64,000 nt of DNA from Streptomyces sp. PsTaAH-137 (GTDB lineage Bacteria > Actinomycetota > Actinomycetes > Streptomycetales > Streptomycetaceae). The number at the start of each line of letters is the position of its first letter. The first letter of the stretch is position 1. This document shows, piece by piece, positions 1 to 8,613 of the stretch. The stretch is taken from assembly GCF_003259365.1 (NCBI RefSeq), contig NZ_QLLY01000008.1, positions 186,001 to 250,000 on the forward strand. Reading direction: 5' to 3'. Position numbers and translations under genes: made by a program. The notes beneath the pieces were generated by a model. That model ran no database searches. It was not told the origin of the DNA and saw nothing but the letters and a program-made list of their open reading frames with translations.

Positions 1-2572
1 TGACGACGGAGACCCGCTCGCGGGCCAGCTCGTACGCCTTGACGCTGGAGCGGCGGAAGAAGAACGTGCCGACGATCAGCGGCGGCAGCGTCGCGAAGAC
101 GACGAGCGCGAGCTGGAGGTCGATGACGAGCAGGGCGACCATGATGCCGAAGAAGGTGACGACGGAGACGAACGCGGTGACCAGGCCGGTCTGGAGGAAC
201 GTCGACAGCGCGTCGACGTCCGTCGTCATCCGGGTCATGATCCGGCCGGTCAGCTCGCGCTCGTAGTAGTCGAGGCCGAGCCGCTGGAGCTGGGAGAAGA
301 TCTTCAGGCGGAGCGAGTACAGCACCCGCTCGCCGGTGCGGCCCGTCATCCGGGTCTCGCCGATCTGCGCGGCCCACTGCACGAGCACGGCGACCAGCGC
401 GAGCCCGGACGCCGCCCAGACCGCGCCGAGCGCGAGCCGGCTGACACCCTCGTCGATGCCGTGCCGGATGAGGACGGGCAGCAGCAGTCCGACGCCCGCG
501 TCGACCGCGACCAGGCCCAGGCTGATCAGCAGCACGGGCCCGAAGCCGCGCAGCAGCCTGCGCAGGCCGTAGGAGTCCTCGGGCGTGACGGCCCGCGCCT
601 CGTCGATGTCGGGGGTGTCGGTGGCGGGCGGCAGCGCGTCCACCTGCGCGAGCAGCTCGGGCGTGGCGGGCATCCCGGCCAGCGCCGGATCCTTGGAGTT
701 CCCGGGCTCCCGGTCGCCGCTCCACAGCCTGGGGGTGACCCCGCGCTCGGCGTCGAACTCGGCGTCCAGCTCCTCCCGTACGGACGTGTCCTCGGCCGGG
801 GCCGTGGGCAGCGTGTGGCCGGGCGAGACGCCGCCCAGCTCGTCGGGGTCGGTGAGCAGCCGCCGGTACAGCGGGGAGTCCGCCTCCAGCTCGGCGTGCG
901 TGCCGATCGCGGCGAGCCGGCCGCCGTCGAGGACCGCGATGCGGTCGGCGAGGTTCAGGGTGGAGCGGCGGTGGGCGATGAGCAGGGTGGTGCGGCCCGC
1001 CATCACGTGCTTGAGCGCTTCGTGGATCTCGTGCTCGACGCGCGCGTCCACGGCGGACGTGGCGTCGTCGAGGACCAGCAGGCGCGGGTCGGTGAGGATG
1101 GCGCGGGCGAGCGCGACGCGCTGCCGCTGGCCGCCGGAGAGGGTCAGCCCGTGCTCGCCGACCTTGGTGTCGTACCCCTCGGGCAGCTCGGCGATGAACC
1201 GGTCGGCCTGCGCGGCGCGCGCGGCGGCCTCGATCTGCTCGTCGGTGGCGTCCGGAACCCCGTAGGCGATGTTCGCGCGCACGGTGTCGGAGAAGAGGAA
1301 GGAGTCCTCCGGTACGAGACCGATGGCGGCCCGCAGCGAGGCGAGGCTCAGCTCGCGCACGTCGTGCCCGCCGACGAGGACGGCGCCGCGCGTGACGTCG
1401 TACAGGCGCGGCAGCAGCAGCGAGACGGTGGACTTGCCGGAGCCGGAGGAGCCGACGACGGCGAGGGTCTCGCCCGCGCGGATCTCGAAGGAGAGCCCGT
1501 TCAGGACGGGCCGGTCGCCGCCCGCGTACTCGAAGGCGACGTCGTCGAACTCGACGGTGGCCGGGGCGTCGGCGGGCAGGTCCTCGGTGCCGTCCACGAG
1601 GGACGGCTCGGTGTCGATGAGTTCGAGGACGCGCTCCGCACCGGCGCGGGCCTGCTGCCCGACGGTCAGCACGACGGCGAGCATCCGCACCGGGCCGACC
1701 AGCTGCGACAGGTAGGTGGAGAAGGCGACGAAGGTGCCGAGCGTGACCTGCCCGCGCACGGCGAGCCAGCCGCCGAGGGCCAGCATCGCGACCTGCCCGA
1801 GCGCGGGCACGGCCTGGAGCGCGGGGGTGAACTTGGAATTGAGCCGGATCGTGCGCAGGCGTCCGGCGAACAGCCGCCGCCCGACCTCCCTGAGCTTCCC
1901 GGTCTCCTGGTCCTCCTGACCGAAGCCCTTCACGACGCGCACCCCGCTGACCGCGCCGTCGACGACACCCGCGACGGCGGCGGCCTGCGCCTGCGCGTAC
2001 CAGGTGGCGGGATGCAGCTTGGAGCGGCTGCGCCTGGCGATGAACCACAGGGCGGGCGCGACGGCGAGCGCGACCAGGGTCAGCGGCAGCGACAGCCACG
2101 CCATGATCACCAGAGAAATGAGGAACAGCAGGAAGTTCCCGATGGTCATCGGGAGCATGAAGAGCAGTCCCTGGATGAGCTGGAGGTCGCTGGTGGCACG
2201 GCCGACGACCTGCCCGGTGGACAGCTCGTCCTGCCGCCGCCCGTCGAGCCGGGTGATCGTGTCGTACATCTCGGTGCGCAGGTCGTGCTGGACGTCGAGG
2301 GCGAGCCGGCCGCCGTAGTAGCGGCGGATGTAGGCCATGACGTAGACCACGACGGCCGCGCCGACCAGCGCGCCCGCCCACACCCCCATGGAGCGCGTGT
2401 GGTCCCCGATGACGTCGTCGATGATCACCTTCGTGATCAGCGGGACCAGCGCCATGACGGCCATCCCGCCGAGCGAGGCCCCGAGCGCGAGCACGACGTC
2501 CTTGGGATAGCGCCAGGCGTACCCCACGAGCCGCTTCGCCCAGCCCCGCCCGACCTGTTTCTCCGCCGTCAC
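1..2572 (-). CDS. Fused ABC exporter, permease and ATPase halves (3' end cut by window)
   Basis: Multidrug/lipid-type ABC exporter, membrane bound. The visible 857 residues read TM domain 1, nucleotide-binding domain 1, a linker, then the start of a second TM domain, so the full protein should be a TMD-NBD-TMD-NBD fusion (such Streptomyces proteins run to about 1,250 residues). NBD1 shows a Walker A (GSSGSGKST, about residue 373-382), the signature LSGGQRQRVALARA (about 478), a Walker B ending LVLDDAT and an H-loop motif LLIAHR. The second TM domain contains the typical coupling-helix region (TGRIMTRMTTDVDAL). I chose a GTG start because GAGAGG lies about 6-11 bases upstream. The gene is divergent from the GT39 gene. 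Substrate is not predictable. Confidence 0.9.
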   Translation of the reverse strand, partial: MTAEKQVGRGWAKRLVGYAWRYPKDVVLALGASLGGMAVMALVPLITKVIIDDVIGDHTRSMGVWAGALVGAAVVVYVMAYIRRYYGGRLALDVQHDLRTEMYDTITRLDGRRQDELSTGQVVGRATSDLQLIQGLLFMLPMTIGNFLLFLISLVIMAWLSLPLTLVALAVAPALWFIARRSRSKLHPATWYAQAQAAAVAGVVDGAVSGVRVVKGFGQEDQETGKLREVGRRLFAGRLRTIRLNSKFTPALQAVPALGQVAMLALGGWLAVRGQVTLGTFVAFSTYLSQLVGPVRMLAVVLTVGQQARAGAERVLELIDTEPSLVDGTEDLPADAPATVEFDDVAFEYAGGDRPVLNGLSFEIRAGETLAVVGSSGSGKSTVSLLLPRLYDVTRGAVLVGGHDVRELSLASLRAAIGLVPEDSFLFSDTVRANIAYGVPDATDEQIEAAARAAQADRFIAELPEGYDTKVGEHGLTLSGGQRQRVALARAILTDPRLLVLDDATSAVDARVEHEIHEALKHVMAGRTTLLIAHRRSTLNLADRIAVLDGGRLAAIGTHAELEADSPLYRRLLTDPDELGGVSPGHTLPTAPAEDTSVREELDAEFDAERGVTPRLWSGDREPGNSKDPALAGMPATPELLAQVDALPPATDTPDIDEARAVTPEDSYGLRRLLRGFGPVLLISLGLVAVDAGVGLLLPVLIRHGIDEGVSRLALGAVWAASGLALVAVLVQWAAQIGETRMTGRTGERVLYSLRLKIFSQLQRLGLDYYERELTGRIMTRMTTDVDALSTFLQTGLVTAFVSVVTFFGIMVALLVIDLQLALVVFATLPPLIVGTFFFRRSSVKAYELARERVSVV

Positions 2573-2732
2573 ACCGTCGCCTCTCGCCAACCCTCTGCTG
2601 TGCCGTGAGGGCCAACGCGGCGAGGAGCGGATTTCATCCCGCCGCAACAATCCGGCGGCCGCGGCCGGCTTTCACAGGCAGTGCCCAGCTTCGGCACAGC
2701 CCGCGCCCACGCGCGCCGTGCACCTTTCACTG

Positions 2733-4970
2733 GTGACCTCTGCGACCGAACCGCTCCCCCACGCTCCCGCCCCGCCTCCGCCGGCGGCGCCGCCGACCGC
2801 GCACCGCGCCCCGCGCTGGTCGCTGCCCGCGCTGCTCGGCATCCTGGCGCTCGCCGCGGTGCTGTACGCCTGGAATCTCTCCGCTTCGTCGGCGAATGGC
2901 CTGAACAGCTTCTACAGCGCCGCCGTCTACAGCGGCACGCAGAGCTGGAAGGCCTGGTTCTTCGGCTCCATCGACGCGGGCAACTTCCTGACCGTCGACA
3001 AGCCGCCGCTGTCCCTGATGGTGATGGGCCTGTCCTGCCGGATCTTCGGCTTCGGCACCTGGCAGATGATGCTGCCGCAGATCGGCGCCGCGCTCGGCAC
3101 GATCTGGATCCTGCACTCCTCCGTGAAGCGGGTGTGGGGCCACGCGGCCGCCGCGATCGCCGCGCTGGTCCTGGCGCTGACCCCGATCACGGTCGCGATC
3201 AACCGGGACAACAACCCGGACACGCTGCTGCTCCTGCTGATGGTGGGCGGCGCGGCCCTCGCGCTGCGCGCCACCCGGAACGGCCGGCTCCTGCCGCTGC
3301 TCGGCTCGGCCCTCTGCTTCGGCCTGGCCTTCAACACCAAGATGCTCCAGGGCTACATCGCGCTGCCCGCCGTCTTCGCCGTGTACCTGTACGCGTCGCG
3401 GCTCGGCTGGGCCAGGAAGATCCGCAATCTGGTGCTCGCGGCCGTGGTCCTCGCGGTCTCCAGCTTCTGGTGGGCGACGGCCGTCTCCCTCGTACCGGCC
3501 GACGAGCGCCCGTACATCGGCGGCTCCACGGACGGCTCCGCCTGGGACCTGATCATGGGCTACAACGGCCTGGGCCGGGTCCTCGGCGGCGAGGGCAACG
3601 GCGGGGGCGGTGGCGGCGGAGGCAGCTTCGCGGGCACCGCGGGCCTCGGCCGGCTCTTCAACGACACCCTCGGCGGCCAGATCTCCTGGCTGATCCCGTT
3701 CGCGGTGATCGCCCTGGTGGGCGGTCTGGTGCTGCGCGGGCGCGCCCCGCGCACCGACCTCACGCGGGCTGCCCTGGTGCTGTGGGGCGGCTGGCTGCTG
3801 CTGCACTACCTCACCTTCGCCACGGCCGAGGGCACCATGCACCCGTACTACACGACCGCGGTCGCCCCCGGCATCGCGGCGCTGTGCGGAGGCGGCGGCG
3901 TGATGCTGCTGCGCGCCTTCCGCGCCGACAAGCGGTGGGCGTGGGTGCTGCCGGTCGCGCTCGGCGTCACCGGGATCTGGGCGGTCGTGCTGCTGCGGCG
4001 GGCCTCCGGCTGGAACGGCTGGCTGTGGCCGGTGATCGCGCTCGTCATGGCGGCGGCGATCGCGGGTCTGCTCGTCCTCCGTACGGCGTCGGGCACGCGG
4101 CTGCGGCTGTTCGCGGCGGCGGTGGCGGCGGCGGTCGTCGCGTCCGTGGCGGGCCCGGCGGCGTACTCCTTCGCGGAGCCGTTCTCGTCCGGCGCGGGCG
4201 GCGGCATGGGCGGCACCAACCCGACGGCCGGGCCCACGACGGGCGACGGCATGGGCGGCCCGGGCGGAGGCGGCGGTGGCCGCGGTGGCTTCCCCGGCGG
4301 CGGCGAGATGCCCGGCGGGGGACAGCAGCAGGGCGGCGGCCCGGGCGGCCAGGACGGCGGGCAGGGCGGTATGCCGGGCCAGGGCGAAGGCGGCCAGGAA
4401 GGCGGCTTCACGCCGCCGAACGGCGGCGGGGAGATGCCGGGCGGCGGCGAGATGCCCGGCGGCCAGGAAGGCGGAGAGATGCCCGGTGGCGGTGAGACGC
4501 CCGGCGGCGGTTCCGGCCGCCGGACGGGCGGTGGCGGCATGGGCGGCGGCATGGGCGGCTCGGTCGACAGTGACCTGATCGCGTACCTGGAGAAGCACCA
4601 GGACGGCGCCAAGTGGCTGCTGGCGGTCTCCAATTCGCAGTCCGCCGCGCAGATCATCCTCAGCACCAAGAAGCCCGTCATCTCCATGTACGGCTTCACC
4701 GGCTCCGACCAGGGCATGACCGTCGCCAAGCTCAAGAAGCTGGTGAAGAGCGGTCAGTTGCACTACATCCAGGTCGGCGACAGCGGCATGGGCGGCGGAA
4801 TGGGCGGCGGCAACGACGTCAGCTCCGCGGTCACCGCGTGGGTGAAGAAGCACGGCACGGCGGTGAAGGCGAGCGCGTACAGCAAGAGTTCGTCGAAGAC
4901 GAGCGAGTCGAGCGACACGAGCGACACGTCCTCGTCCCTCTACCGCCTGGACCCGTCTGACGTGAACTGA
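2733..4970 (+). CDS. GT39-family (ArnT/PMT-like) integral membrane glycosyltransferase with glycine-rich insert
   Basis: Polytopic membrane protein of about 745 residues, expected to transfer a sugar from a polyprenyl-phosphate donor outside the membrane. The N-terminal half has many TM helices and the acidic DKPPLSLM motif after TM1, as in ArnT/PMT enzymes, plus NRDNNPDTLLLLL in a later loop. Residues roughly 487-610 are low complexity (GGGEMPGG, GGMGGG units), followed by a soluble alpha/beta-looking tail (YLEKHQDGAKWLLAVSNSQSA) that is common in actinobacterial members. No clear ribosome binding site is visible. I prefer the GTG giving MTSATEPLPHAP; an in-frame GTG at 2718 adds five residues. 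Acceptor and sugar are unknown. Confidence 0.85.
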   Translation: MTSATEPLPHAPAPPPPAAPPTAHRAPRWSLPALLGILALAAVLYAWNLSASSANGLNSFYSAAVYSGTQSWKAWFFGSIDAGNFLTVDKPPLSLMVMGLSCRIFGFGTWQMMLPQIGAALGTIWILHSSVKRVWGHAAAAIAALVLALTPITVAINRDNNPDTLLLLLMVGGAALALRATRNGRLLPLLGSALCFGLAFNTKMLQGYIALPAVFAVYLYASRLGWARKIRNLVLAAVVLAVSSFWWATAVSLVPADERPYIGGSTDGSAWDLIMGYNGLGRVLGGEGNGGGGGGGGSFAGTAGLGRLFNDTLGGQISWLIPFAVIALVGGLVLRGRAPRTDLTRAALVLWGGWLLLHYLTFATAEGTMHPYYTTAVAPGIAALCGGGGVMLLRAFRADKRWAWVLPVALGVTGIWAVVLLRRASGWNGWLWPVIALVMAAAIAGLLVLRTASGTRLRLFAAAVAAAVVASVAGPAAYSFAEPFSSGAGGGMGGTNPTAGPTTGDGMGGPGGGGGGRGGFPGGGEMPGGGQQQGGGPGGQDGGQGGMPGQGEGGQEGGFTPPNGGGEMPGGGEMPGGQEGGEMPGGGETPGGGSGRRTGGGGMGGGMGGSVDSDLIAYLEKHQDGAKWLLAVSNSQSAAQIILSTKKPVISMYGFTGSDQGMTVAKLKKLVKSGQLHYIQVGDSGMGGGMGGGNDVSSAVTAWVKKHGTAVKASAYSKSSSKTSESSDTSDTSSSLYRLDPSDVN

Positions 4971-4987
4971 CGCGAACCGGCTTACTC

Positions 4988-5022
4988 AATGCGGTCCCTG
5001 ACGCACCATCAGGGACCGCATT
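4988..5022 (+). terminator. Hairpin terminator after the glycosyltransferase gene
   Basis: Perfect 13-bp inverted repeat (AATGCGGTCCCTG / CAGGGACCGCATT) with a 9-nt loop, 18 bases after the stop codon. The right arm runs into a short TTTGTGT tract. This is a convincing factor-independent terminator. Confidence 0.85.
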
Positions 5023-5076
5023 TGTGTCACACGATCGACCCGAAACGTTCACCCAAGGACTACGTGTCCATGTCAC

Positions 5077-5110
5077 TCTACGCGGGTTGCCTCCAGTCAA
5101 CCCGCGTAGA
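5077..5110. promoter_or_regulatory. 13-bp perfect inverted repeat upstream of the endonuclease gene
   Basis: Arms TCTACGCGGGTTG (5077-5089) and its exact complement (5098-5110) flank an 8-nt spacer, ending 17 bases before the endonuclease ATG. The position fits an operator or a translation-controlling hairpin. No U-tract follows, so it is probably not a terminator. I do not recognise the motif. Confidence 0.55.
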
Positions 5111-5127
5111 ACGGACGGACACCCCTC

Positions 5128-5922
5128 ATGCCCGGAATCCCCATACGCACCGCCGCACTCACCGCCGCCGCACTGATGACCGCCGTAGCCCTCCCCCTGG
5201 TCACCGCGGGCCCCACCTCTGCGACGACCACCGACTACGACGCGACGTACTACAAGAACGCGGTCGGCAAGACCGGTGCGAGCCTCAAGTCCTCGCTGCA
5301 CACGATCATCAGCAGCCAGAGCAAGATCTCGTACTCCGCCGTCTGGGACGCGCTCAAGGTCACCGACCAGGACCCGAACAACAGCAGCAACGTGATCCTG
5401 CTGTACAGCGGCGTCTCCCGGGCCAAGTCGCTCAACGGCGGCGCCGTCGGCGACTGGAACCGCGAGCACACCTGGGCCAAGTCCCACGGCGACTTCGGCG
5501 AGGCGACGGGCCCCGGCACGGACCTGCACCACCTGCGGCCCGCCGACGTCCAGGTCAACAGCGTCCGCGGCAACAAGGACTTCGACAACGGCGGCAGCGC
5601 CGTCTCGGGCGGCGGCGGCAGCCTCACCGACTCCGACTCCTTCGAGCCGCGCGACGCGGACAAGGGCGACGTCGCCCGCATGATCCTCTACATGGCCGTG
5701 CGCTACGACGGCGGCGACGGCTTCGCCGACCTGGAGCCGAACGAGAAGGTCAACAACGGCAGCGCCGCCTTCATGGGCAAGCTCTCCGTCCTCAAGCAGT
5801 GGAGCGACGAGGACCCGCCGAGCGCCTTCGAGGAGAAGCGCAACCAGGTCATCTACGACACCTACCAGCACAACCGGAACCCGTTCATCGACCACCCGGA
5901 GTGGGTCGACGCGATCTGGTAG
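5128..5922 (+). CDS. Secreted endonuclease I family nuclease
   Basis: Extracellular non-specific nuclease of the bacterial endonuclease I (EndA/NucM, His-Me finger) family, 264 residues. It has a Sec signal peptide (residues 1 to about 32: Arg, a hydrophobic stretch, then AGPTSATT). The metal-binding and catalytic region is seen as WNREHTWAKSHGDFG followed by DLHHLRPADVQVNSVRGNKDF split over two strands; the His of HLRP and the Asn of NSxRGN match the conserved active site. Likely role: nutrient or phosphate scavenging from extracellular DNA/RNA. A GTTCACCCAAG at 5047-5057 resembles one PHO-box half, but the second half is weak. The last 38 bases overlap the convergent LysR gene. Confidence 0.9.
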   Translation: MPGIPIRTAALTAAALMTAVALPLVTAGPTSATTTDYDATYYKNAVGKTGASLKSSLHTIISSQSKISYSAVWDALKVTDQDPNNSSNVILLYSGVSRAKSLNGGAVGDWNREHTWAKSHGDFGEATGPGTDLHHLRPADVQVNSVRGNKDFDNGGSAVSGGGGSLTDSDSFEPRDADKGDVARMILYMAVRYDGGDGFADLEPNEKVNNGSAAFMGKLSVLKQWSDEDPPSAFEEKRNQVIYDTYQHNRNPFIDHPEWVDAIW

Positions 5923-6829
5923 GCCGCGACCACGGCGCCCCCTCCCCCGTCTCTCCGCACGCGTCGAGCAGCGCCGCGAGGCGGCGGGACGGCGGGTCGG
6001 GGCGCACCGCCAGGTACGTGGGCAGCGACGGCGCCGCCGCCGGGCCGGTGAACGGCCGGAAGGCGATCCGGTGCGCGGGCTGCACCGCGGCCTGCGCGGC
6101 GAAGTAGACGCTCCAGCTCGCCCGGCCCGTGGCGATAGCGGCCAGGGTGTCCTGGTCGGTGGTGAACGCGGGCCCCATGACCGGCTCGAACCCCGCCGCG
6201 CGGCACGCGTCCACGACCGCGTCGACCAGATGCGGGTTGCTCTCGCGGGACGCGATCCGCAGCGGCAGCCCGGCCAGGTCCGCCAGGTCGATCCCGTCCC
6301 GCTCGGCCAGCGGATGCGTGGCGGGCAGCGCCGCGACCAGCTCGTCCCGCCACAGCGGCAGCAGTTCGAGGCCCGGGGCGCGGTCGGCGCCGCGCACGAA
6401 CGTGGCGTCCAGCTCGCCGTCGCGCACCTGCTGCAACCTTGTCGCCGTGGGGCCGCTGACCAGCTCGACCAGCAGCCGCGGCGCCCGCTCGGACAGCGCG
6501 GTCAGCACGCCGTCGAGGCGCAGGCCGAGCCCCGTGCTCGTACCGACGCGCAGGGTCGACTCCTGCTCGCCGCGCACGGAGTCCATCGCCTCGGTCACCG
6601 CCCGCTCGGCCGCGAGCAGCGCGCGGGCGTGCGGCAGCAGCGCCCGGCCCGCGTCGGTCAGCCGGACGGCCCGCCTGCTGCGGTCGAAGAGATCGACGCC
6701 GAACTCCCGCTCCAGGCGCCGCACTTGCTGACTGACCGCGGGCTGCACGATGTGCAGCCGTTCCGCCGCCCGCCCGAAGTGCAGCTCCTCGGCCACCGCC
6801 ACGAAGTACTTCACCTGCCGCAGCTCCAC
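5885..6829 (-). CDS. LysR family transcriptional regulator
   Basis: LysR-type regulator, 314 residues. The N-terminal winged HTH is clear (MELRQVKYFVAVAEELHFGRAAERL, then QPAVSQQVRRLE, residues about 1-60). The C-terminal periplasmic-binding-fold effector domain follows (about 90-295), and the last 20 residues are a basic, proline-rich tail. It is divergent from an alpha/beta hydrolase gene with a 25-bp palindrome between them, the usual layout for a LysR regulator that controls its neighbour and itself. The hydrolases are therefore the likely targets. The 3' end overlaps the convergent endonuclease gene. Effector unknown. Confidence 0.92.
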   Translation of the reverse strand: MELRQVKYFVAVAEELHFGRAAERLHIVQPAVSQQVRRLEREFGVDLFDRSRRAVRLTDAGRALLPHARALLAAERAVTEAMDSVRGEQESTLRVGTSTGLGLRLDGVLTALSERAPRLLVELVSGPTATRLQQVRDGELDATFVRGADRAPGLELLPLWRDELVAALPATHPLAERDGIDLADLAGLPLRIASRESNPHLVDAVVDACRAAGFEPVMGPAFTTDQDTLAAIATGRASWSVYFAAQAAVQPAHRIAFRPFTGPAAAPSLPTYLAVRPDPPSRRLAALLDACGETGEGAPWSRPTRSRRPTPGGR

Positions 6830-6850
6830 GCCGCCCGCCCCCGGTCCCCC

Positions 6851-6875
6851 GACTCATCACGATCCGTGATGAGTC
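6851..6875. promoter_or_regulatory. Palindromic LysR-type operator
   Basis: GACTCATCACG (6851-6861), 3-nt spacer, exact complement (6865-6875). It lies in the 128-base gap between the LysR gene and the divergent hydrolase. Dyads centred about 20-90 bases from the start are typical LysR recognition sites. Binding by this protein is inferred from position. Confidence 0.65.
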
Positions 6876-6957
6876 TAGGAGCGGATCACTCCTTGGTCGT
6901 CGGCCGTCCGTCCGCTGGAATCTCCCCATACCCCAGCGCACCGGAAGGCAGCTCCTC

Positions 6958-7731
6958 ATGGCGTACGCGACAGTCAACGGCACGGCTCTGCACTACGAGG
7001 ACCTCGGCGCGGGCCGCCCCCTGGTGTTCCTGCACGGCTGGGGCACCAGCGGCCGGGTGTGGGACGCGCAGGCGGCCGACCTCATGGCCGACCACCGCGT
7101 GATCACGCTCGACTGGCGGGGCTGCGGACGCTCGGAGCGGCCTGCCGACGGCTACACCCTCGCTCAACTCACCAGCGACGTACTGGCGTTCGTCGACGCC
7201 CTCGGGCTCGACCGGCCGGTGCTGATCGGCTCGTCGATCGCCGGCGCCTTCACGATCGAGGCGGCCCTCGCGGCCCCCGGCCGGATCGGCGCGATCGTCC
7301 CGGTCGACGCGGGGGTCCACCACTTCTCCGCGTTCCAGGACGCCATGGCCAAGCTGCTCACGGACCTGCGCGCCGACCGGGCCGGGACGCTCGCCGACTT
7401 CGTGCCGCACTGGTACCGGCCCGGGGCGAGCGCCGCGATGATCGACTGGACGGTGCGCCAGCTCCTGGAGTCGACGTTCCGCATCGACGGACTCGTCGTC
7501 GACCAGGCCGGTTACGACCCGCGCGACCGGGTGGCCGGGCTGCGCGTGCCCACCCACTTCCTGCACGGCGAACTCGACACCGAGGTCCCCCTGTCGGTGC
7601 CCCGCGAACTCGCCGCGCTGATCCCCGGCGCCCGCCTCACGGTGATCGAGGGCGCGGGTCACATGGCGCAGCAGGACCAGGCCGACCGGTTCACCGCCGC
7701 CCTGCGCGCGGCCCTCGCCGACCTTCGCTGA
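6958..7731 (+). CDS. Alpha/beta hydrolase
   Basis: Cytosolic alpha/beta-hydrolase fold enzyme, 257 residues. It shows the oxyanion-hole motif FLHGWGTSG (about residue 24), nucleophile elbow LIGSSIAGA (GxSxx, Ser about 93), acid in HGELDTEVP and the catalytic His in GAGHMAQQDQ. The set is typical of esterases, haloperoxidase-like and C-C bond hydrolases, and the substrate cannot be named. It is the first gene of a probable two-hydrolase operon, divergent from the LysR gene, so expression is probably LysR-controlled. The ATG follows a purine-rich GGAAGG. Confidence 0.88.
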   Translation: MAYATVNGTALHYEDLGAGRPLVFLHGWGTSGRVWDAQAADLMADHRVITLDWRGCGRSERPADGYTLAQLTSDVLAFVDALGLDRPVLIGSSIAGAFTIEAALAAPGRIGAIVPVDAGVHHFSAFQDAMAKLLTDLRADRAGTLADFVPHWYRPGASAAMIDWTVRQLLESTFRIDGLVVDQAGYDPRDRVAGLRVPTHFLHGELDTEVPLSVPRELAALIPGARLTVIEGAGHMAQQDQADRFTAALRAALADLR

Positions 7732-7767
7732 GCAAGCCAAGCAGCCCCTTTCTGAATGGAGTTACCC

Positions 7768-8613
7768 ATGCCCTTCGTCGACGTGCCCACCGCGGGCGGT
7801 ATCACCAAGGCCCACTACCTCGTCACCGGCAGCGGCCCCGGCCTGGTCCTGGTGCACGGCACCGGCGCCTCCGCCGAGGCCAACTGGTCCCCGCTCATGG
7901 CCGAGTTGAGCGACCGGTACACCATCGTCGCCCCCGACCTCCAGGGTTCGGGCGACACGAGCGACCAGGGCGGCCCGGTCGCCGTGACCGACATGGTGGC
8001 CGTCGTCGTCGCGGCGGCACGGGACGCGGGGCTCGACCGTTTCCACGTCGTGGGCCACTCGCTCGGCGCCGTGGTCGCGACGGCGGCGGCCGCCCTGCAC
8101 CCGGACGCGGTGACCTCGCTGACCGCGCACGCGGGCTGGGTGCGCACGGACGCCCACATGGCGTTCCAGTTCGACCTGTGGCGGCAGCTGGCCGGCACGG
8201 ACCCGGACGGCCTGTCGCGGCTCATCCTGCTCACCGCGCTGGGCAAGGACACGCTGCGCGGCTGGGACGAGGAGACGTTCGCGCAGGCGGCGGCCGGGTT
8301 CGCCGAGATGATCACCGGCGCGCTCGACGGCTTCGTCCGGCAGACCGCGACGGACACCGCCGTCGACCTCACCGCTCTGCTGCCCGACATCACCGCGCCG
8401 ACGCTGCTGCTGTCCAGCGCCGACGACCGCCTCGTCCCCCCGCACCACCAGCAGGAGCTGGCCGAACGCATCCCGCACGCCCGTCTGCTGCGCGTCCCCG
8501 GCGGCCACGGACTGCCGGGCGAGAACCCGGGCCTGCTCACCGCCAAGGTGGCGGAGTTCCTGGACGGCCTCGGCCAGGCCCCTATCCCAGGTGCGTCGGC
8601 GCGAACATCCTGA
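7768..8613 (+). CDS. Alpha/beta hydrolase
   Basis: Second alpha/beta hydrolase, 281 residues, 36 bases after the first. Motifs: LVHGTGASAEANW (oxyanion hole), VVGHSLGAV (nucleophile elbow, Ser about 93), SADDRLVPP (acid) and GGHGLPGE (His). I start it at the ATG giving MPFVDVPTAGG because TGGAG lies six bases before it; an in-frame ATG 12 bases earlier is less likely because it would be part of that ribosome binding site. Its 3' end overlaps the convergent TPP enzyme gene by 32 bases. Substrate unknown; sequence similarity to its neighbour is limited, so this is not a recent tandem duplicate. Confidence 0.88.
   Translation: MPFVDVPTAGGITKAHYLVTGSGPGLVLVHGTGASAEANWSPLMAELSDRYTIVAPDLQGSGDTSDQGGPVAVTDMVAVVVAAARDAGLDRFHVVGHSLGAVVATAAAALHPDAVTSLTAHAGWVRTDAHMAFQFDLWRQLAGTDPDGLSRLILLTALGKDTLRGWDEETFAQAAAGFAEMITGALDGFVRQTATDTAVDLTALLPDITAPTLLLSSADDRLVPPHHQQELAERIPHARLLRVPGGHGLPGENPGLLTAKVAEFLDGLGQAPIPGASARTS

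Noticed and set aside
4276..4560. Repetitive GC-rich sequence that could be mistaken for a repeat array
   Set aside because: Units are irregular codon-level glycine-rich repeats inside the glycosyltransferase reading frame; there are no spacers of CRISPR type.
3848..4735. Antisense proline-rich frame (PPGISPP repeats)
   Set aside because: It mirrors the GGEMPGG repeats of the sense gene; no independent signals.
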